Positions 28,306 to 36,109 of a DNA stretch of 64,000 nt are shown one piece after another. The stretch's first letter is position 1, and each line of letters opens with the position of its first letter. This DNA is from Pseudomonadota bacterium (GTDB taxonomy: Bacteria; Pseudomonadota; Alphaproteobacteria; Caulobacterales; Caulobacteraceae). The notes under the pieces are model-generated. The model was not told the DNA's origin. It did no database searches and was given only the letters and a program-made list of their open reading frames with translations. Both the position numbers and the translations under genes were made by a program. Location: NCBI GenBank assembly GCA_020161365.1, contig JAIUNU010000001.1, positions 124,001-188,000 on the forward strand. The letters run 5' to 3'.

Positions 28306-29307
28306 CTACCGTGTCTCGACGGTGAGGTGCTGGATTTCGTGGACGGGCTTCAAGCGCGCTCGGATGGTTGCCGCGGGAACGCTCCCCACAGTCGAGACGA
28401 TGGCCGCGTGCGCTTCCGGCCCGATCCGCCAAACGTGCAGATCGACGATACGGGCGTCGCCGGGGCCTTCCACCAGCTCCCGAACCTCCTCCGCGACGTG
28501 ATCGTCGGTCGTGTCGAGCAGGATGGCTCCGGTGTCTCGCATAAGCTCCCAGGACCAGCGTCCGATCACGATCGCCCCGACGATGCCCATCATCGGATCA
28601 AGCCAGGTCCAGCCTAGGAAGCGACCGGCCAGCAGAGCAGCAATGGCGAGCACGGACGTCAGGGCGTCGGCCAGGACGTGGACATAGGCTGAGCGCAGAT
28701 TGTTGTCCTGACTGCGAATCGCCCCGAGAGCGGTCTCGTGGTCATGGTGCGCGTGCTCATGATCGTGATCGTGGTGGTCATGGGCATGATGATGCCCGTG
28801 CCCATGACCGTGCCCGTGCCCGTGTCCATGTCCATGTCCATGTCCATGTCCACCTGACAGCAGAAGGGCGCTGACCACATTTACGGCCAGGCCGACCACG
28901 GCGATGATCGTCGCCTCGGTGAAGGCGACCGAGGACGGTTCGAACAGCCGGCGGATGGACTCGACGCCGATGCCGAGCGCGACCAGGCCCAGCACCAGGG
29001 CGGACGCGAAGCCGGCCAGGTCTCCGACCTTGCCGGTCCCGAAAGTGAAACGACGGTTGCTGGCGTGACGCTTGGCGTAGGCATAGGCCGCAGCCGCGAC
29101 GCCGAGCGCGCCGGCATGGGTGGCCATGTGGAAGCCGTCGGCCAGAAGCGCCATCGAACCGGTCCAATAGCCGGCGGCGATTTCACCCAGCATCGTCACG
29201 GCGGTGAGGACGACGACCCACATCGTCCGGCGGGCGTTGTCGTCGTGCCCGGCGCCCAAGAAGACATGGTCGTGGGCGAAGGCGTCGAGGTCGCTTGGGG
29301 TCGTCAT
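28306..29307 (-). CDS. dmeF: Cation diffusion facilitator, DmeF-like Ni/Co(/Zn) exporter
   Basis: 333 residues with six transmembrane segments. The metal site motifs of the CDF family are present: MALLADGFHMATH in helix 2 and VLADALTSVLAIAA in helix 5 (HxxxD/DxxxD type). A long His-rich loop (ten GH units followed by HHHAHDHHDHDHEHAHHDHE-like sequence) lies between helices 4 and 5, as in DmeF/CzcD-type exporters. The C-terminal cytoplasmic domain includes VDLHVWRIGPEAHAAIVS. It exports divalent cations from the cytoplasm. It follows an RcnR-type repressor gene by 7 bases, the dmeRF arrangement known in Agrobacterium and Rhizobium. Confidence 0.92.
   Translation of the reverse strand: MTTPSDLDAFAHDHVFLGAGHDDNARRTMWVVVLTAVTMLGEIAAGYWTGSMALLADGFHMATHAGALGVAAAAYAYAKRHASNRRFTFGTGKVGDLAGFASALVLGLVALGIGVESIRRLFEPSSVAFTEATIIAVVGLAVNVVSALLLSGGHGHGHGHGHGHGHGHGHGHHHAHDHHDHDHEHAHHDHETALGAIRSQDNNLRSAYVHVLADALTSVLAIAALLAGRFLGWTWLDPMMGIVGAIVIGRWSWELMRDTGAILLDTTDDHVAEEVRELVEGPGDARIVDLHVWRIGPEAHAAIVSTVGSVPAATIRARLKPVHEIQHLTVETR
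28793..28852. repeat. Hexanucleotide microsatellite in dmeF (Gly-His tract)
   Basis: Ten in-frame six-base units (CATGTC/CGTGCC variants on the + strand) encode ten consecutive Gly-His pairs in the His-rich loop of the CDF exporter. The four units at 28825-28852 are identical and the others differ by silent changes. Length change by slippage would alter the metal-binding loop without shifting the frame. Confidence 0.75.
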
Positions 29308-29314
29308 GGTCGTC

Positions 29315-29584
29315 CTACTTGGAATAGCGGCGGATGGCTTCGATCACATCGTCCGCCGCCTGCTTGCGCTCGGCGTCGGACAGGCCCGGCCTGGCGACGT
29401 GTTCCCGCAGGTGTTCCTCGATGACCTCGTCGAGGAGGCCGTTGATGGCTCCGCGCGTCGCCGCGATCAGGTGGAGCAGCGAGGCGCAGTCGTCGCCTTC
29501 GCTCAAGGCCCGCTCGATCGCGCCGACCTGACCGGAGATCCGCTTGACCCTTTTGGTCAAAGCCTCGGAGTTCGCTATGTGCAT
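29315..29584 (-). CDS. dmeR: RcnR/DmeR-type metal-sensing repressor
   Basis: 89 residues, all-helical CsoR/RcnR fold (LTKRVKRISGQVGAIERALSEGDDCASLLHLIAATRGAINGLLDEVIEEHLREHV). Candidate metal ligands are His2, Cys33, His58 and His62, the His-Cys-His-His set of the Ni/Co sensor RcnR, not the Cys-His-Cys of copper CsoR. It is therefore predicted to release DNA on binding Ni or Co and to derepress itself and the downstream CDF exporter. A candidate operator lies immediately upstream of the start codon at 29586-29606. Confidence 0.92.
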   Translation of the reverse strand: MHIANSEALTKRVKRISGQVGAIERALSEGDDCASLLHLIAATRGAINGLLDEVIEEHLREHVARPGLSDAERKQAADDVIEAIRRYSK

Positions 29585-29585
29585 A

Positions 29586-29606
29586 GGATAGCCCCCTACC
29601 CTATCC
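29586..29606 (-). promoter_or_regulatory. Candidate DmeR operator
   Basis: Perfect inverted repeat GGATAG (29586-29591) - nine bases CCCCCTACC - CTATCC (29601-29606), with a G/C-tract centre like RcnR-family sites. It begins two bases upstream of the dmeR ATG (29584), so it covers the position of the ribosome-binding site and possibly the transcription start. Binding here would block dmeRF expression. Confidence 0.55.
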
Positions 29607-29773
29607 TAGCGCGCCTTGCCAAGTCGCCGCTTCGATCTCGCGCCACCCTACCTGCGCCGGGCTGTCGTCGAGCCCCGACAGGATCGCGCTGACCGGGCCC
29701 CGGTTTGCCGGGACCCGGCGGGCTAGATGATTCGACTTTCCGCCGGCGGCGCAGCCAGCGCCCCGGCGAGCGC

Positions 29774-30538
29774 TTACATCCCCATTGCCGACGCGGCTCG
29801 GCCGTACCCCATGACGAGCATCCAAACCGCCATAGCGATCATCATCAGGTTCTCGGTCAGGGACAGGAAGCCGAGCGGCACATTGCTGTCACCCCCGACG
29901 CAAGCGCATTTCAACTCGCGCTTGTCGATATAGACGGCCTTGATCACCGAGGCCGCGCCGATGCCTCCGATGAACAGGGCGACCGGCGCGGACAGCCAGG
30001 TCAGGACGCCAGCGACCATCAAGGCGCCCGCTCCGAACTCGGCGAATGGATAGACCTTGCCGTAAGGCACCCACCGCTTGGCCAGAAGATCGTAGTTCAG
30101 GAACATGGACGAGAAGCTCTCGATGTTCTGAAGCTTCAGCATCGCCAGCGCCATCATGGACAGCGCGATGAACCACTCGCCCGAGCGGACGGTCAGGGGC
30201 GTGCCATAGACCGTCAGGCTCAGCATCGCGGCCATGACGGCGGTGGTCAGGAAAACGACCAGAACCGGCGTGTAGGTCGTCGCCTCGGGGTCGCGCACCT
30301 TCAGTCCCAGAAAGCGGCGCAGATCGTCGTGGCCGCCGATGCGCTGCCCGTCGATGAAGACCTGGGGCGTGGTCTTCACCCCATGTTCCGCCTTGAAGGC
30401 GTCGGTCTGCTCGCGCGTGGTCAGCCAATGGTCTTCGACCTTGTAGCCCCGGCTCCTGAGCAGATGGCGGGCCTTCAGCCCCCAGGGACAGGTGTGGTCA
30501 GGCATGACCATACGATAGATGACAGCGGTCTTGGCCAT
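29774..30538 (-). CDS. Glutaredoxin-MauE/DoxX-like fusion membrane protein
   Basis: 254 residues from ATG 30538 (MAKTAVIYRMVMPDHTCPWG); the longer frame to 30604 overlaps the promoter and is rejected. The N-terminal 80 residues are a glutaredoxin with a CPWG active site and cis-Pro TTPQVFIDGQRIGG. The C-terminal part has four or more hydrophobic helices (FLTTAVMAAMLSLTV; VYPFAEFGAGALMVAGVLTWL; FIGGIGAASVIKAVYIDKRE; LTENLMMIAMAVWML) with a KCAC motif in the loop, as in MauE/DoxX-like proteins. It is divergent from a MerR regulator and has a mer-type promoter, so it probably takes part in thiol or metal homeostasis. The reaction is unknown. Confidence 0.85.
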   Translation of the reverse strand: MAKTAVIYRMVMPDHTCPWGLKARHLLRSRGYKVEDHWLTTREQTDAFKAEHGVKTTPQVFIDGQRIGGHDDLRRFLGLKVRDPEATTYTPVLVVFLTTAVMAAMLSLTVYGTPLTVRSGEWFIALSMMALAMLKLQNIESFSSMFLNYDLLAKRWVPYGKVYPFAEFGAGALMVAGVLTWLSAPVALFIGGIGAASVIKAVYIDKRELKCACVGGDSNVPLGFLSLTENLMMIAMAVWMLVMGYGRAASAMGM

Positions 30539-30573
30539 GCCAGTCTCCTTGATCTTCAAATCCGAGCCGCACG

Positions 30574-30604
30574 TCTTAAGTTCCGTACCATGATACGGAG
30601 TCAA
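30574..30604 (-). promoter_or_regulatory. MerR-type promoter/operator with long spacer
   Basis: On the minus strand: -35 TTGACT (30604-30599), then the dyad CCGTATCATGGTACGG (30598-30583), then -10-like TTAAGA (30579-30574) or TAAGAC. The spacer is 19-20 bases instead of 17, the hallmark of MerR-activated promoters. The dyad is nearly identical to the mer operator of mercury-resistance transposons (TTGACTCCGTAC...GTACGGAAG). It drives the glutaredoxin-MauE gene and overlaps the start of the divergent merR-like gene, so the regulator probably also represses itself. Confidence 0.8.
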
Positions 30605-30606
30605 GC

Positions 30607-31020
30607 ATGAGTGTTCGAACGATCGCCGGACTGGCGCGAGACGGCGGCGTCGGGGTAGAGACGGTTCGCTTCTACCAACGTCGCGGTCTGCTTCCGACGC
30701 CCGACCGCTGGTCGCGCGACGGCGCGGGGTCAGGCGTTCGCCGCTACGGCGAAGAGGATGTACGCCGGCTGAGGTTCATCCGCTCCGCACAGACGGCCGG
30801 CTTCACCCTCGACCAGATCAAAGAGCTGTTGTCGCTCGACGCCGGTGAGGATCGCACACGCGCCCGTATGCTGGCGGCCGAGAGGCTGGAGGCCTTGGAT
30901 CGAACCATCGCCGATCTCGAGGCGGCAAGAGCGGCGTTGCGCCGACTGGCGAGCGCCTGCGCGGCGAGCGACAGCGGACCGTGTCCGATCATTTCCACGC
31001 TTCAGGGCGAGCAAGCCTGA
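30607..31020 (+). CDS. MerR-family metal-responsive regulator
   Basis: 137 residues. The winged helix (TIAGLARDGGVGVETVRFYQRRGLLPTPDR; VRRYGEEDVRRLRFIRSAQTAGFTLDQIKELLSLD) is typical of MerR. Metal-loop cysteines are Cys118 and Cys126 in ACAASDSGPCPIISTLQ. The spacing of eight equals CueR (Cys112/Cys120) rather than MerR (Cys117/Cys126), and no Cys is present near residue 82, which mercury MerR requires. It therefore probably senses Cu(I)/Ag/Au-type ions or another signal. It is divergent from the glutaredoxin-MauE gene over a mer-like operator. Confidence 0.88.
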   Translation: MSVRTIAGLARDGGVGVETVRFYQRRGLLPTPDRWSRDGAGSGVRRYGEEDVRRLRFIRSAQTAGFTLDQIKELLSLDAGEDRTRARMLAAERLEALDRTIADLEAARAALRRLASACAASDSGPCPIISTLQGEQA

Positions 31021-31489
31021 ACTGGAAGTCCGACGTTTTTAGAACTCAAACTTCGTCCCCACGGCCCTACCCGGCTCGTTCGGCCGCCGACGACGCCGCT
31101 CGACGATCACGTCCGGATGTACATGGCTCCGCCTCACTCCCGCTGTCATCCGGACACATCAAGATTCCTCGTTATCTAGATCGTAGTGAGCTTGGGCCAG
31201 CGTATACTAGTGTTGGGTGCGCCTAGAAGCCGATGAGGCCGGCCACGGTGAGGCGGACAGAAGGACGCGGACTTAAAGCACATGGTGCCCGAGATGGGCG
31301 CCTCCAGGCTTTCAAGTCGAGACGCGACCGCACCGGACGGCGCGCCGATCAGTTCGGTCGCGATCGTCAAGAATGGCCGGCATAGCTGCTCCTCAGGAGC
31401 ACAACTGACCGCAGAAGAGTCGCGCCGGTGGCGCTTCAGCGCATATCCGCTTACGCTGGGATGGAAAGATCCAGGAACTGAGGGATGGC
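31021..31489. other. Gap without recognisable genes
   Basis: About 470 bases between merR and the HhH nuclease-like gene. Short open frames (for example 31282-31530) show no family pattern. A perfect 7-base dyad TGCTCCT-C-AGGAGCA is at 31387-31401 and could be an operator or hairpin. No tRNA or att-like direct repeat was found. The stretch may contain decayed sequence from island assembly. Confidence 0.35.
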
Positions 31490-32761
31490 GTGCCGGACAG
31501 ACATCGAGACCTCATCGCGCAATGGCGTGAAGACCCCTCGGCGACCTACCAAACCTGGTTCCTGTGGGATGAACGGCTGAAGAATTTCCGGTCGATCCGC
31601 CGGGGCATCGGCCAGGTGGTCGAGGAGATCGAGACGGGCCGCTTCGGTGTCGCCTATCGCGGCTCGTCCCTGGAGACCATCGTCCATTCCGTCGCCGAGC
31701 AGCGACAGATCTTCAAGGGCGCCGACCACGCCTTTCTGTGGAAGCCCAAGTTGAGGATCCCCGACATCTACGAGAACCCGGCGAACCAGCGCGCCTTCGG
31801 CCGCCTGCTGCATCATTGCAGCGGCTGTTCCACAGCCGACGAGATTCTCTCCGGCATCCGCACGATCGATCAACTCAAGATCAAGGGCCTCGGGCCGGCC
31901 GTCGCCAACCTGATCTATTTCCTGCACCCCACGCATGCGCCCCCGTTCAACACCGCCATCGTCAACGGTTACAACGCGATCACCGGCTCGAAGGTGAAGC
32001 TCGGCAGCTGGGAACATTATCTGGCCATGCGGGAAGGCCTCCTGGCGCTGAACGCCCGATATCGTGACCTTCTGTCGAACGATCTGGGCGCCCTCGCGGG
32101 ATTCCTGTTCGATGTCGGCTCCGGGCGGTATCCGGCGCCGCCCCCCGACGGTGACGCGCTTTCGCGCCAGGGGTGGGAGGAACGGCTCGCCCAGGCCCGC
32201 GCGGAAGCGGTGAAGTTCGAGAAGGCGACGGCGCAGCAGCGCGAGACGGATCGCACGCACACGGAGATCCAGGCTTGGCTTCGTGATCTGGGACGCGCGC
32301 TCGGCTATCGGGTCTGGATCGCCGCCAACGACCGGAGCCGGCTCCATGACGGCGCGCGTCTGGGCGAGGGCTGTCTTGATCAACTTCCGACGGCGCTGGC
32401 GAACGGCGCGGGCGCCGAGTCGATCCGTCTGATCGACGTCCTCTGGCTCGACGCCGCGGCGGATCGCGTGGCGGCGGCCTTCGAAGTCGAGCACTCCACC
32501 ACCATCTATTCCGGCGTGGTGCGCATGCTGGATCTGGCGCTCTCGCGTGAACTCCACACGTCCGCCGGTCTCTTTCTGGTGGCGCCGGACAGCCGGGAAG
32601 GCGATGTCCGGGCCCAGCTCCAGCGGCCGGCTTTCAGCCGGATCTCGGACCTGGACGTCCGATATCTGCCCTATGGGGAGTTGGACCGGCACCGGGGATC
32701 GATCGCGCGCTTCGGCTCCGACCTGCGAGGCCTGACCGAAATCTCTCACCGCCTGACCTGA
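31490..32761 (+). CDS. Orphan HhH-domain protein with putative PD-(D/E)XK-like nuclease domain
   Basis: 423 residues with a GTG start at 31490. The N-terminal half resembles a helix-hairpin-helix DNA-glycosylase-like fold: IDQLKIKGLGPAVANLIYFL is a good HhH motif, followed by PPFNTAIVNGYNAITG. The C-terminal part (about 255-423) begins HTEIQAWLRDLGRALGYRVWIA and contains IRLIDVLWLDAAADRVAAAFEVEHSTTIYSGVVRM: an acidic residue after a hydrophobic strand, then E-V-E on the next strand, as in restriction-endonuclease-like nucleases. No methyltransferase, helicase or ATPase partner is adjacent. Function is inferred from these motifs only; a defence or repair role is possible. Confidence 0.55.
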   Translation: MPDRHRDLIAQWREDPSATYQTWFLWDERLKNFRSIRRGIGQVVEEIETGRFGVAYRGSSLETIVHSVAEQRQIFKGADHAFLWKPKLRIPDIYENPANQRAFGRLLHHCSGCSTADEILSGIRTIDQLKIKGLGPAVANLIYFLHPTHAPPFNTAIVNGYNAITGSKVKLGSWEHYLAMREGLLALNARYRDLLSNDLGALAGFLFDVGSGRYPAPPPDGDALSRQGWEERLAQARAEAVKFEKATAQQRETDRTHTEIQAWLRDLGRALGYRVWIAANDRSRLHDGARLGEGCLDQLPTALANGAGAESIRLIDVLWLDAAADRVAAAFEVEHSTTIYSGVVRMLDLALSRELHTSAGLFLVAPDSREGDVRAQLQRPAFSRISDLDVRYLPYGELDRHRGSIARFGSDLRGLTEISHRLT

Positions 32762-32791
32762 CCACCCGCCCGCGCCCGGCCGCAACCCGCA

Positions 32792-33520
32792 TCAACTCGA
32801 ACCGCCCGTCCGCCGAGACGCCCGGAAAGCCTTCAGATCACGCGCTAGGCGGATCCATAGCAGGATGATCCCGGTGATCACGATGCTCAGGGTGAGGAAG
32901 GTCGTGATGATGATCAGCGGATGGTTGAAGTTCTCGCCGGTCTTCCAGTCCATGATGTGGAGCCGCCAGAAGAAGTCATAGAACCGCCAGACGCCCGAGC
33001 GGCGCGTCACGACCTCTCCGGTGGCCGGCGACAGATAGAAGGTCGTCCGTTCGCGGTCGGCGAAATCGACCCTCCAGAGCGGTCCTGTCCGGCCGGTTTC
33101 CTGAGGCGCCGTGGCCAGCAGCACGGCGTCGGACACCTTCGCCTCGCCCTTGTAGCCCGTCCGGGCGAACGCCGAGGCCTCGCCAGCGGACATCGGCCCG
33201 AACGGAAGGCCCGTGACGGCGGACACGACGACGGGCTCTCCGTCCGCCGGTTTCAAAGTCCAGGCGGGTCCGCGCGGCGTCGTGCGCAGCTCCGCCTCGA
33301 CAGGGGCCACGCCCGCGCGACGGGCCACGACGGCGAGGGTCGGAAGAGCTCCAACCTCAAGCAGAGCCGGCTTGAGTTCGGCCGCGCGATGTTCGCTACG
33401 CACCGTCTCGATCGGAATGACGGTCATGACCAGACCGCCGCCGACCCAGAACAGAACCTGCAGCCCCACCACGAGGGCGACCCATTTGTGAAGCTGGGTC
33501 GACAGCCTGAGAACCTTCAT
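32792..33520 (-). CDS. PepSY-domain membrane protein
   Basis: 242 residues with an N-terminal transmembrane helix (LHKWVALVVGLQVLFWVGGGLVMTV) and a C-terminal one (LIIITTFLTLSIVITGIILLWI). Between them lie PepSY-type periplasmic segments (LWRVDFADRERTTFYLSPATGEVVTRR) and the HIMDW motif typical of PepSY-associated TM proteins (FFWRLHIMDWKTGENFNHP). Such proteins occur with iron and copper uptake or reduction systems; some are thought to be ferric or cupric reductase parts. It is the last gene of a minus-strand group with DUF411 and DUF2231 proteins, divergent from the CnrYXH-like genes. Confidence 0.85.
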   Translation of the reverse strand: MKVLRLSTQLHKWVALVVGLQVLFWVGGGLVMTVIPIETVRSEHRAAELKPALLEVGALPTLAVVARRAGVAPVEAELRTTPRGPAWTLKPADGEPVVVSAVTGLPFGPMSAGEASAFARTGYKGEAKVSDAVLLATAPQETGRTGPLWRVDFADRERTTFYLSPATGEVVTRRSGVWRFYDFFWRLHIMDWKTGENFNHPLIIITTFLTLSIVITGIILLWIRLARDLKAFRASRRTGGSS

Positions 33521-33533
33521 GGAACGAACCCGA

Positions 33534-34007
33534 CTAGCCGTGACGCGCGAAGACGCGTGTGCCGCCGCCCTCGAGGATCAGCAGGGTCTCATAGGGCTCG
33601 CGCTGGCCGTCCGGCGTCTCCATGCCCGGCGACCCCAGGGGCATCGCCGGAACCGCCAGGCCCACGGCCTTGGGACGCTCGGCCAGAAGCCGTCTCACGT
33701 CCTCGGCCGGCACATGGCCCTCCAGAACATAGCCCCCGATCAGGGCGGTGTGACAGGACGCGAGGGCTTCGGGCACGCCTTGGGTGCTGCGGATCGAGCG
33801 GAGACTGGGAAGCTCGCTGATCCGCGCCTCGAAGCCCGCGGCGCGCATGTGATCCACCCAGGCCGTGCAACAGGCGCAGGTCGGCGTCTTGTAGACGGCG
33901 AGCTCGTTCGACGCGCGACCGACCGGGGCGCAGGCCGCGACCGCCAGGGCGCTCGTTCCCATGGCGATGAGACTGCGGCGTGCGAGTGGAATGGACTGGG
34001 ACCCCAT
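33534..34007 (-). CDS. DUF411 metal-binding protein
   Basis: 157 residues with a signal that carries a twin arginine and a lipobox-like AAC (MGSQSIPLARRSLIAMGTSALAVAACAP). The mature domain is DUF411: YKTPTCACCTAWVDHMRAAGF with a CxCC metal-binding motif, CHTALIGGYVLEGHVPAEDV, and the end MPLGSPGMETPDG. DUF411 proteins are found in copper and silver resistance loci and are thought to bind Cu(I) in the periplasm. It lies between a PepSY protein and a NTF2-like protein in the same direction. Confidence 0.9.
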   Translation of the reverse strand: MGSQSIPLARRSLIAMGTSALAVAACAPVGRASNELAVYKTPTCACCTAWVDHMRAAGFEARISELPSLRSIRSTQGVPEALASCHTALIGGYVLEGHVPAEDVRRLLAERPKAVGLAVPAMPLGSPGMETPDGQREPYETLLILEGGGTRVFARHG

Positions 34008-34057
34008 GAGACCTCAAGAAAACGATGTGCAAACGGCGCTGACCGTCGCGGTCGCGC

Positions 34058-34525
34058 TCAGGCCGCCGGACGGAAAGGCCGCGCCGAGGAATGATAGATG
34101 TCGAACCTCCACTCGTCACCTCGCTTGCGCAGGACGCTGGTCGCGGCGCCGCGGCGTTCTATGGGAGCTCGCGCGCCGTCCTTGAAGGTGATGTGGTAGG
34201 TGTAGGTCTCGCTTACGAAGGCCGTATCGCCATCGACCTCGATCTTCATGTCGTGGTCGCGGAAGTCGAACCCAGCGAGATCGGCGAACTCAGGACCCAG
34301 ATGGTGCTCCAGATAGTAGGCGAACGATCCCTCCACGCCGCCGTTCTCGAAGATTTCGGAGTCGGACCAGAACAGGGCCGGCGTCTGCGACACATCCATC
34401 CGCTCGATGGCGGTCTTGTAGGCGGTGACCACGGCGCGGACCTGTTGTTCGTCCGCGGTCTGGGCCTGCGAGGCGGTGGCGAGGAGAGCGGCGACCGCCA
34501 GTCCGGCGAAGGTTGAACGAAACAT
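34058..34525 (-). CDS. Secreted NTF2-like (SnoaL/DUF4440-type) protein
   Basis: 155 residues from ATG 34525 (MFRSTFAGLAVAALLATASQAQ, a Sec signal); the frame is open further upstream to 34804 but that part is not protein-like. The mature part has the NTF2-like cone pattern: DEQQVRAVVTAYKTAIERMDVSQTPALFWSDSEIFENGG, then KIEVDGDTAFVSETYTYHITFKDG and SVLRKRGDEWRFDIYHSSAR. These domains serve as small-molecule binding or enzyme scaffolds; the ligand is unknown. Its place in a copper-resistance group suggests a periplasmic accessory role. Confidence 0.8.
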   Translation of the reverse strand: MFRSTFAGLAVAALLATASQAQTADEQQVRAVVTAYKTAIERMDVSQTPALFWSDSEIFENGGVEGSFAYYLEHHLGPEFADLAGFDFRDHDMKIEVDGDTAFVSETYTYHITFKDGARAPIERRGAATSVLRKRGDEWRFDIYHSSARPFRPAA

Positions 34526-34614
34526 CGTGGGCGAGGCTCCTGTTTGCCGGCCGCGAAAGGTGTGTCGGACGGGCGTGGGTGAAAAAACGAGAAGGTTGAA
34601 CGACGGCGCGGCCT

Positions 34615-35265
34615 TCAGAACATCAGATGTCTCACGCCGTGGGTCAGCATGCCGCCCAAGAGGCCGTTGATCACGACGGCGACGGCGGTGAGCGTCAACA
34701 GGCCGATGTAGACTCTCTCGCGCCCGGGCCCCGGCCGGCGGACCCAGTGCTCCTTCGCCCACCAGCTGAGGAGGCCCAGCGCGGCGATCGAAGTGCCGAG
34801 CCATCTGTGAGAGGCGTGGGTCGCGTCGTCCCGTCCCGGCATCCCCATGGCGAACCAGCCCAATGCCACTGCGCCGACCGCGGAGATGGCCGCCAAGGCG
34901 ATGATGACGCGCGTGCCCTGGGTCAGGACCGGACGCCGGAGGGTCAGGGCGGCGATCTCGAGGAGGGCGGCGACGAGGAACAGGGCGATCGGAAAATGCA
35001 CCGCGGCCGGGTGCATGGCGCCGAGCCAGCGGTACAGGCGCTGCGGCATGGGTTTCGGACCCTCGTCCGCCATCATGGCCCCGTGGTCCATGTCGGCCGC
35101 CATGCCGGGCATGGCCGTCATGTCCGATTGCGGCCCCTCGGCGGTCGATGCGGCGCTCTGGCCGCGAACCGCCGGGGCGTCATGATCCTCGTGCGCGATC
35201 GCGGGCGCGCTCACCGACAAGGCGAGCGCGAGTCCCAATGCCGGGAAAAATCCGCGTGATGTCAT
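34615..35265 (-). CDS. DUF2231-like membrane protein with His/Met-rich segment
   Basis: 216 residues. A signal peptide (LGLALALSVSAPAIA) precedes a His/Met-rich segment HEDHDAPAVRG and MTAMPGMAADMDHGAMM, which could bind copper. Four transmembrane helices follow, beginning with the DUF2231-like motif MHPAAVHFPIALFLVAALLEIAAL. It ends GLLGGMLTHGVRHLMF. Proteins of this type are found in copper-resistance and cytochrome-related clusters and are of unknown mechanism. It is the first gene of the minus-strand group and lies divergent from the sigma-factor system. Confidence 0.8.
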   Translation of the reverse strand: MTSRGFFPALGLALALSVSAPAIAHEDHDAPAVRGQSAASTAEGPQSDMTAMPGMAADMDHGAMMADEGPKPMPQRLYRWLGAMHPAAVHFPIALFLVAALLEIAALTLRRPVLTQGTRVIIALAAISAVGAVALGWFAMGMPGRDDATHASHRWLGTSIAALGLLSWWAKEHWVRRPGPGRERVYIGLLTLTAVAVVINGLLGGMLTHGVRHLMF

Positions 35266-35382
35266 AAACCCTCTCCACTCCTGTCCCTTCTGCTATCTAC
35301 GCAGCGCGAGGTCCGCCCCCTCGCCCGAGGGATGTCACGGTCTTGGCCGTAGTAGGATGTAGGGGCGCAAGGAGAGTGTTCG

Positions 35383-35664
35383 ATGTCGCTTAAACTGGAT
35401 GACATTCTGGCCGAGTCCGCGATGACGCCCATCGGCCGGTCGCTCGACGGGCTCGAACCGCTGGTCTGGAGCCGGGTCGAGACGCTTCGCGGCGAAAGAC
35501 TGGCCACGCAGGTCCGTCTCGGCGCGGTCGCCGTGGCCCTCGCCACCGGTCTGACGGCGGGCGGCGTCGGCGCGGCCGCCGCGCCGAGCCCGCCGGGAGA
35601 GATGGCCATCTTCACGGTCGATGCGGGCCTGTCGCCTCTGGTGAGACTGGAAACCGGGCGGTGA
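35383..35664 (+). CDS. CnrY-like small membrane anti-sigma factor (putative)
   Basis: 93 residues with one predicted transmembrane helix (about 45-65: VRLGAVAVALATGLTAGGVGAAAA), an N-terminal cytoplasmic segment (LKLDDILAESAMTPIGRSLDGLEPLVWSRVETLRG) and a short periplasmic tail. It is followed, with 4 bases overlap, by a CnrX-like sensor and an ECF sigma factor. In the Ni/Co system of Cupriavidus the order is cnrY-cnrX-cnrH, with CnrY the membrane anti-sigma. The sequence itself is too short for firm homology; assignment rests on order, size and topology. Confidence 0.7.
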   Translation: MSLKLDDILAESAMTPIGRSLDGLEPLVWSRVETLRGERLATQVRLGAVAVALATGLTAGGVGAAAAPSPPGEMAIFTVDAGLSPLVRLETGR

Positions 35665-36101
35665 TGCGCGGCTGGCGCGCGATCGTCCTGACGGCCGTGC
35701 TGGCGGCCGTCGCCAGCGGCGCGGGCACCTGGATCAGCGCCAGCTGGGTGCTGAGCCGGCGCGAGCCGCCGTCCCTGCACGACATCGTGCACCACGATCT
35801 CAAGCTGTCGCCTGACCAGTTGACGCGCATCGAGGCGGTCGAGGCCCGGTTCGCAGCGCGTCGGCCCGCGCTCGAAGCCGATGTCCGCGCGGCCAACCTC
35901 GAGCTGGCGCGCGCGATCGAACAGAGCGACGGCGACGGTCCCCCGGTTCAGGCCGCGGTCGACCATTTCCACGTCGCCATGGGCGCCCTTCAGAAGGAGA
36001 CGATAGCCCACGTCTTCGAGATGCGGTCGGTGCTGACCCCTGCCCAGGCCGAGGTCTTCGACGACCGCATCGTGGCGGCTCTCGCGCCCGACGAAGGCTA
36101 G
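35661..36101 (+). CDS. CnrX-like periplasmic metal sensor
   Basis: 146 residues, N-terminal membrane anchor (about 7-30) and a helical periplasmic domain of the Spy/CnrX type. The five metal ligands of Cupriavidus CnrX (His42, His46, Glu63, His119, Met123) correspond here to His40, His44, Glu61, His117 and Met121, a constant shift of two, in LHDIVHHDLKL, RIEAVEARF and IAHVFEMRSVLTPAQ. It should bind Ni/Co (or Cu) and, through the upstream CnrY-like protein, release the downstream sigma factor. It overlaps the anti-sigma gene by 4 bases. Confidence 0.88.
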   Translation: MMRGWRAIVLTAVLAAVASGAGTWISASWVLSRREPPSLHDIVHHDLKLSPDQLTRIEAVEARFAARRPALEADVRAANLELARAIEQSDGDGPPVQAAVDHFHVAMGALQKETIAHVFEMRSVLTPAQAEVFDDRIVAALAPDEG

Positions 36102-36109
36102 CGTTCCGG

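Noticed and set aside
31282..31530. 82-codon plus-strand frame before the HhH nuclease gene
   Set aside because: No family pattern, overlaps the nuclease start in another frame, and no good ribosome site.
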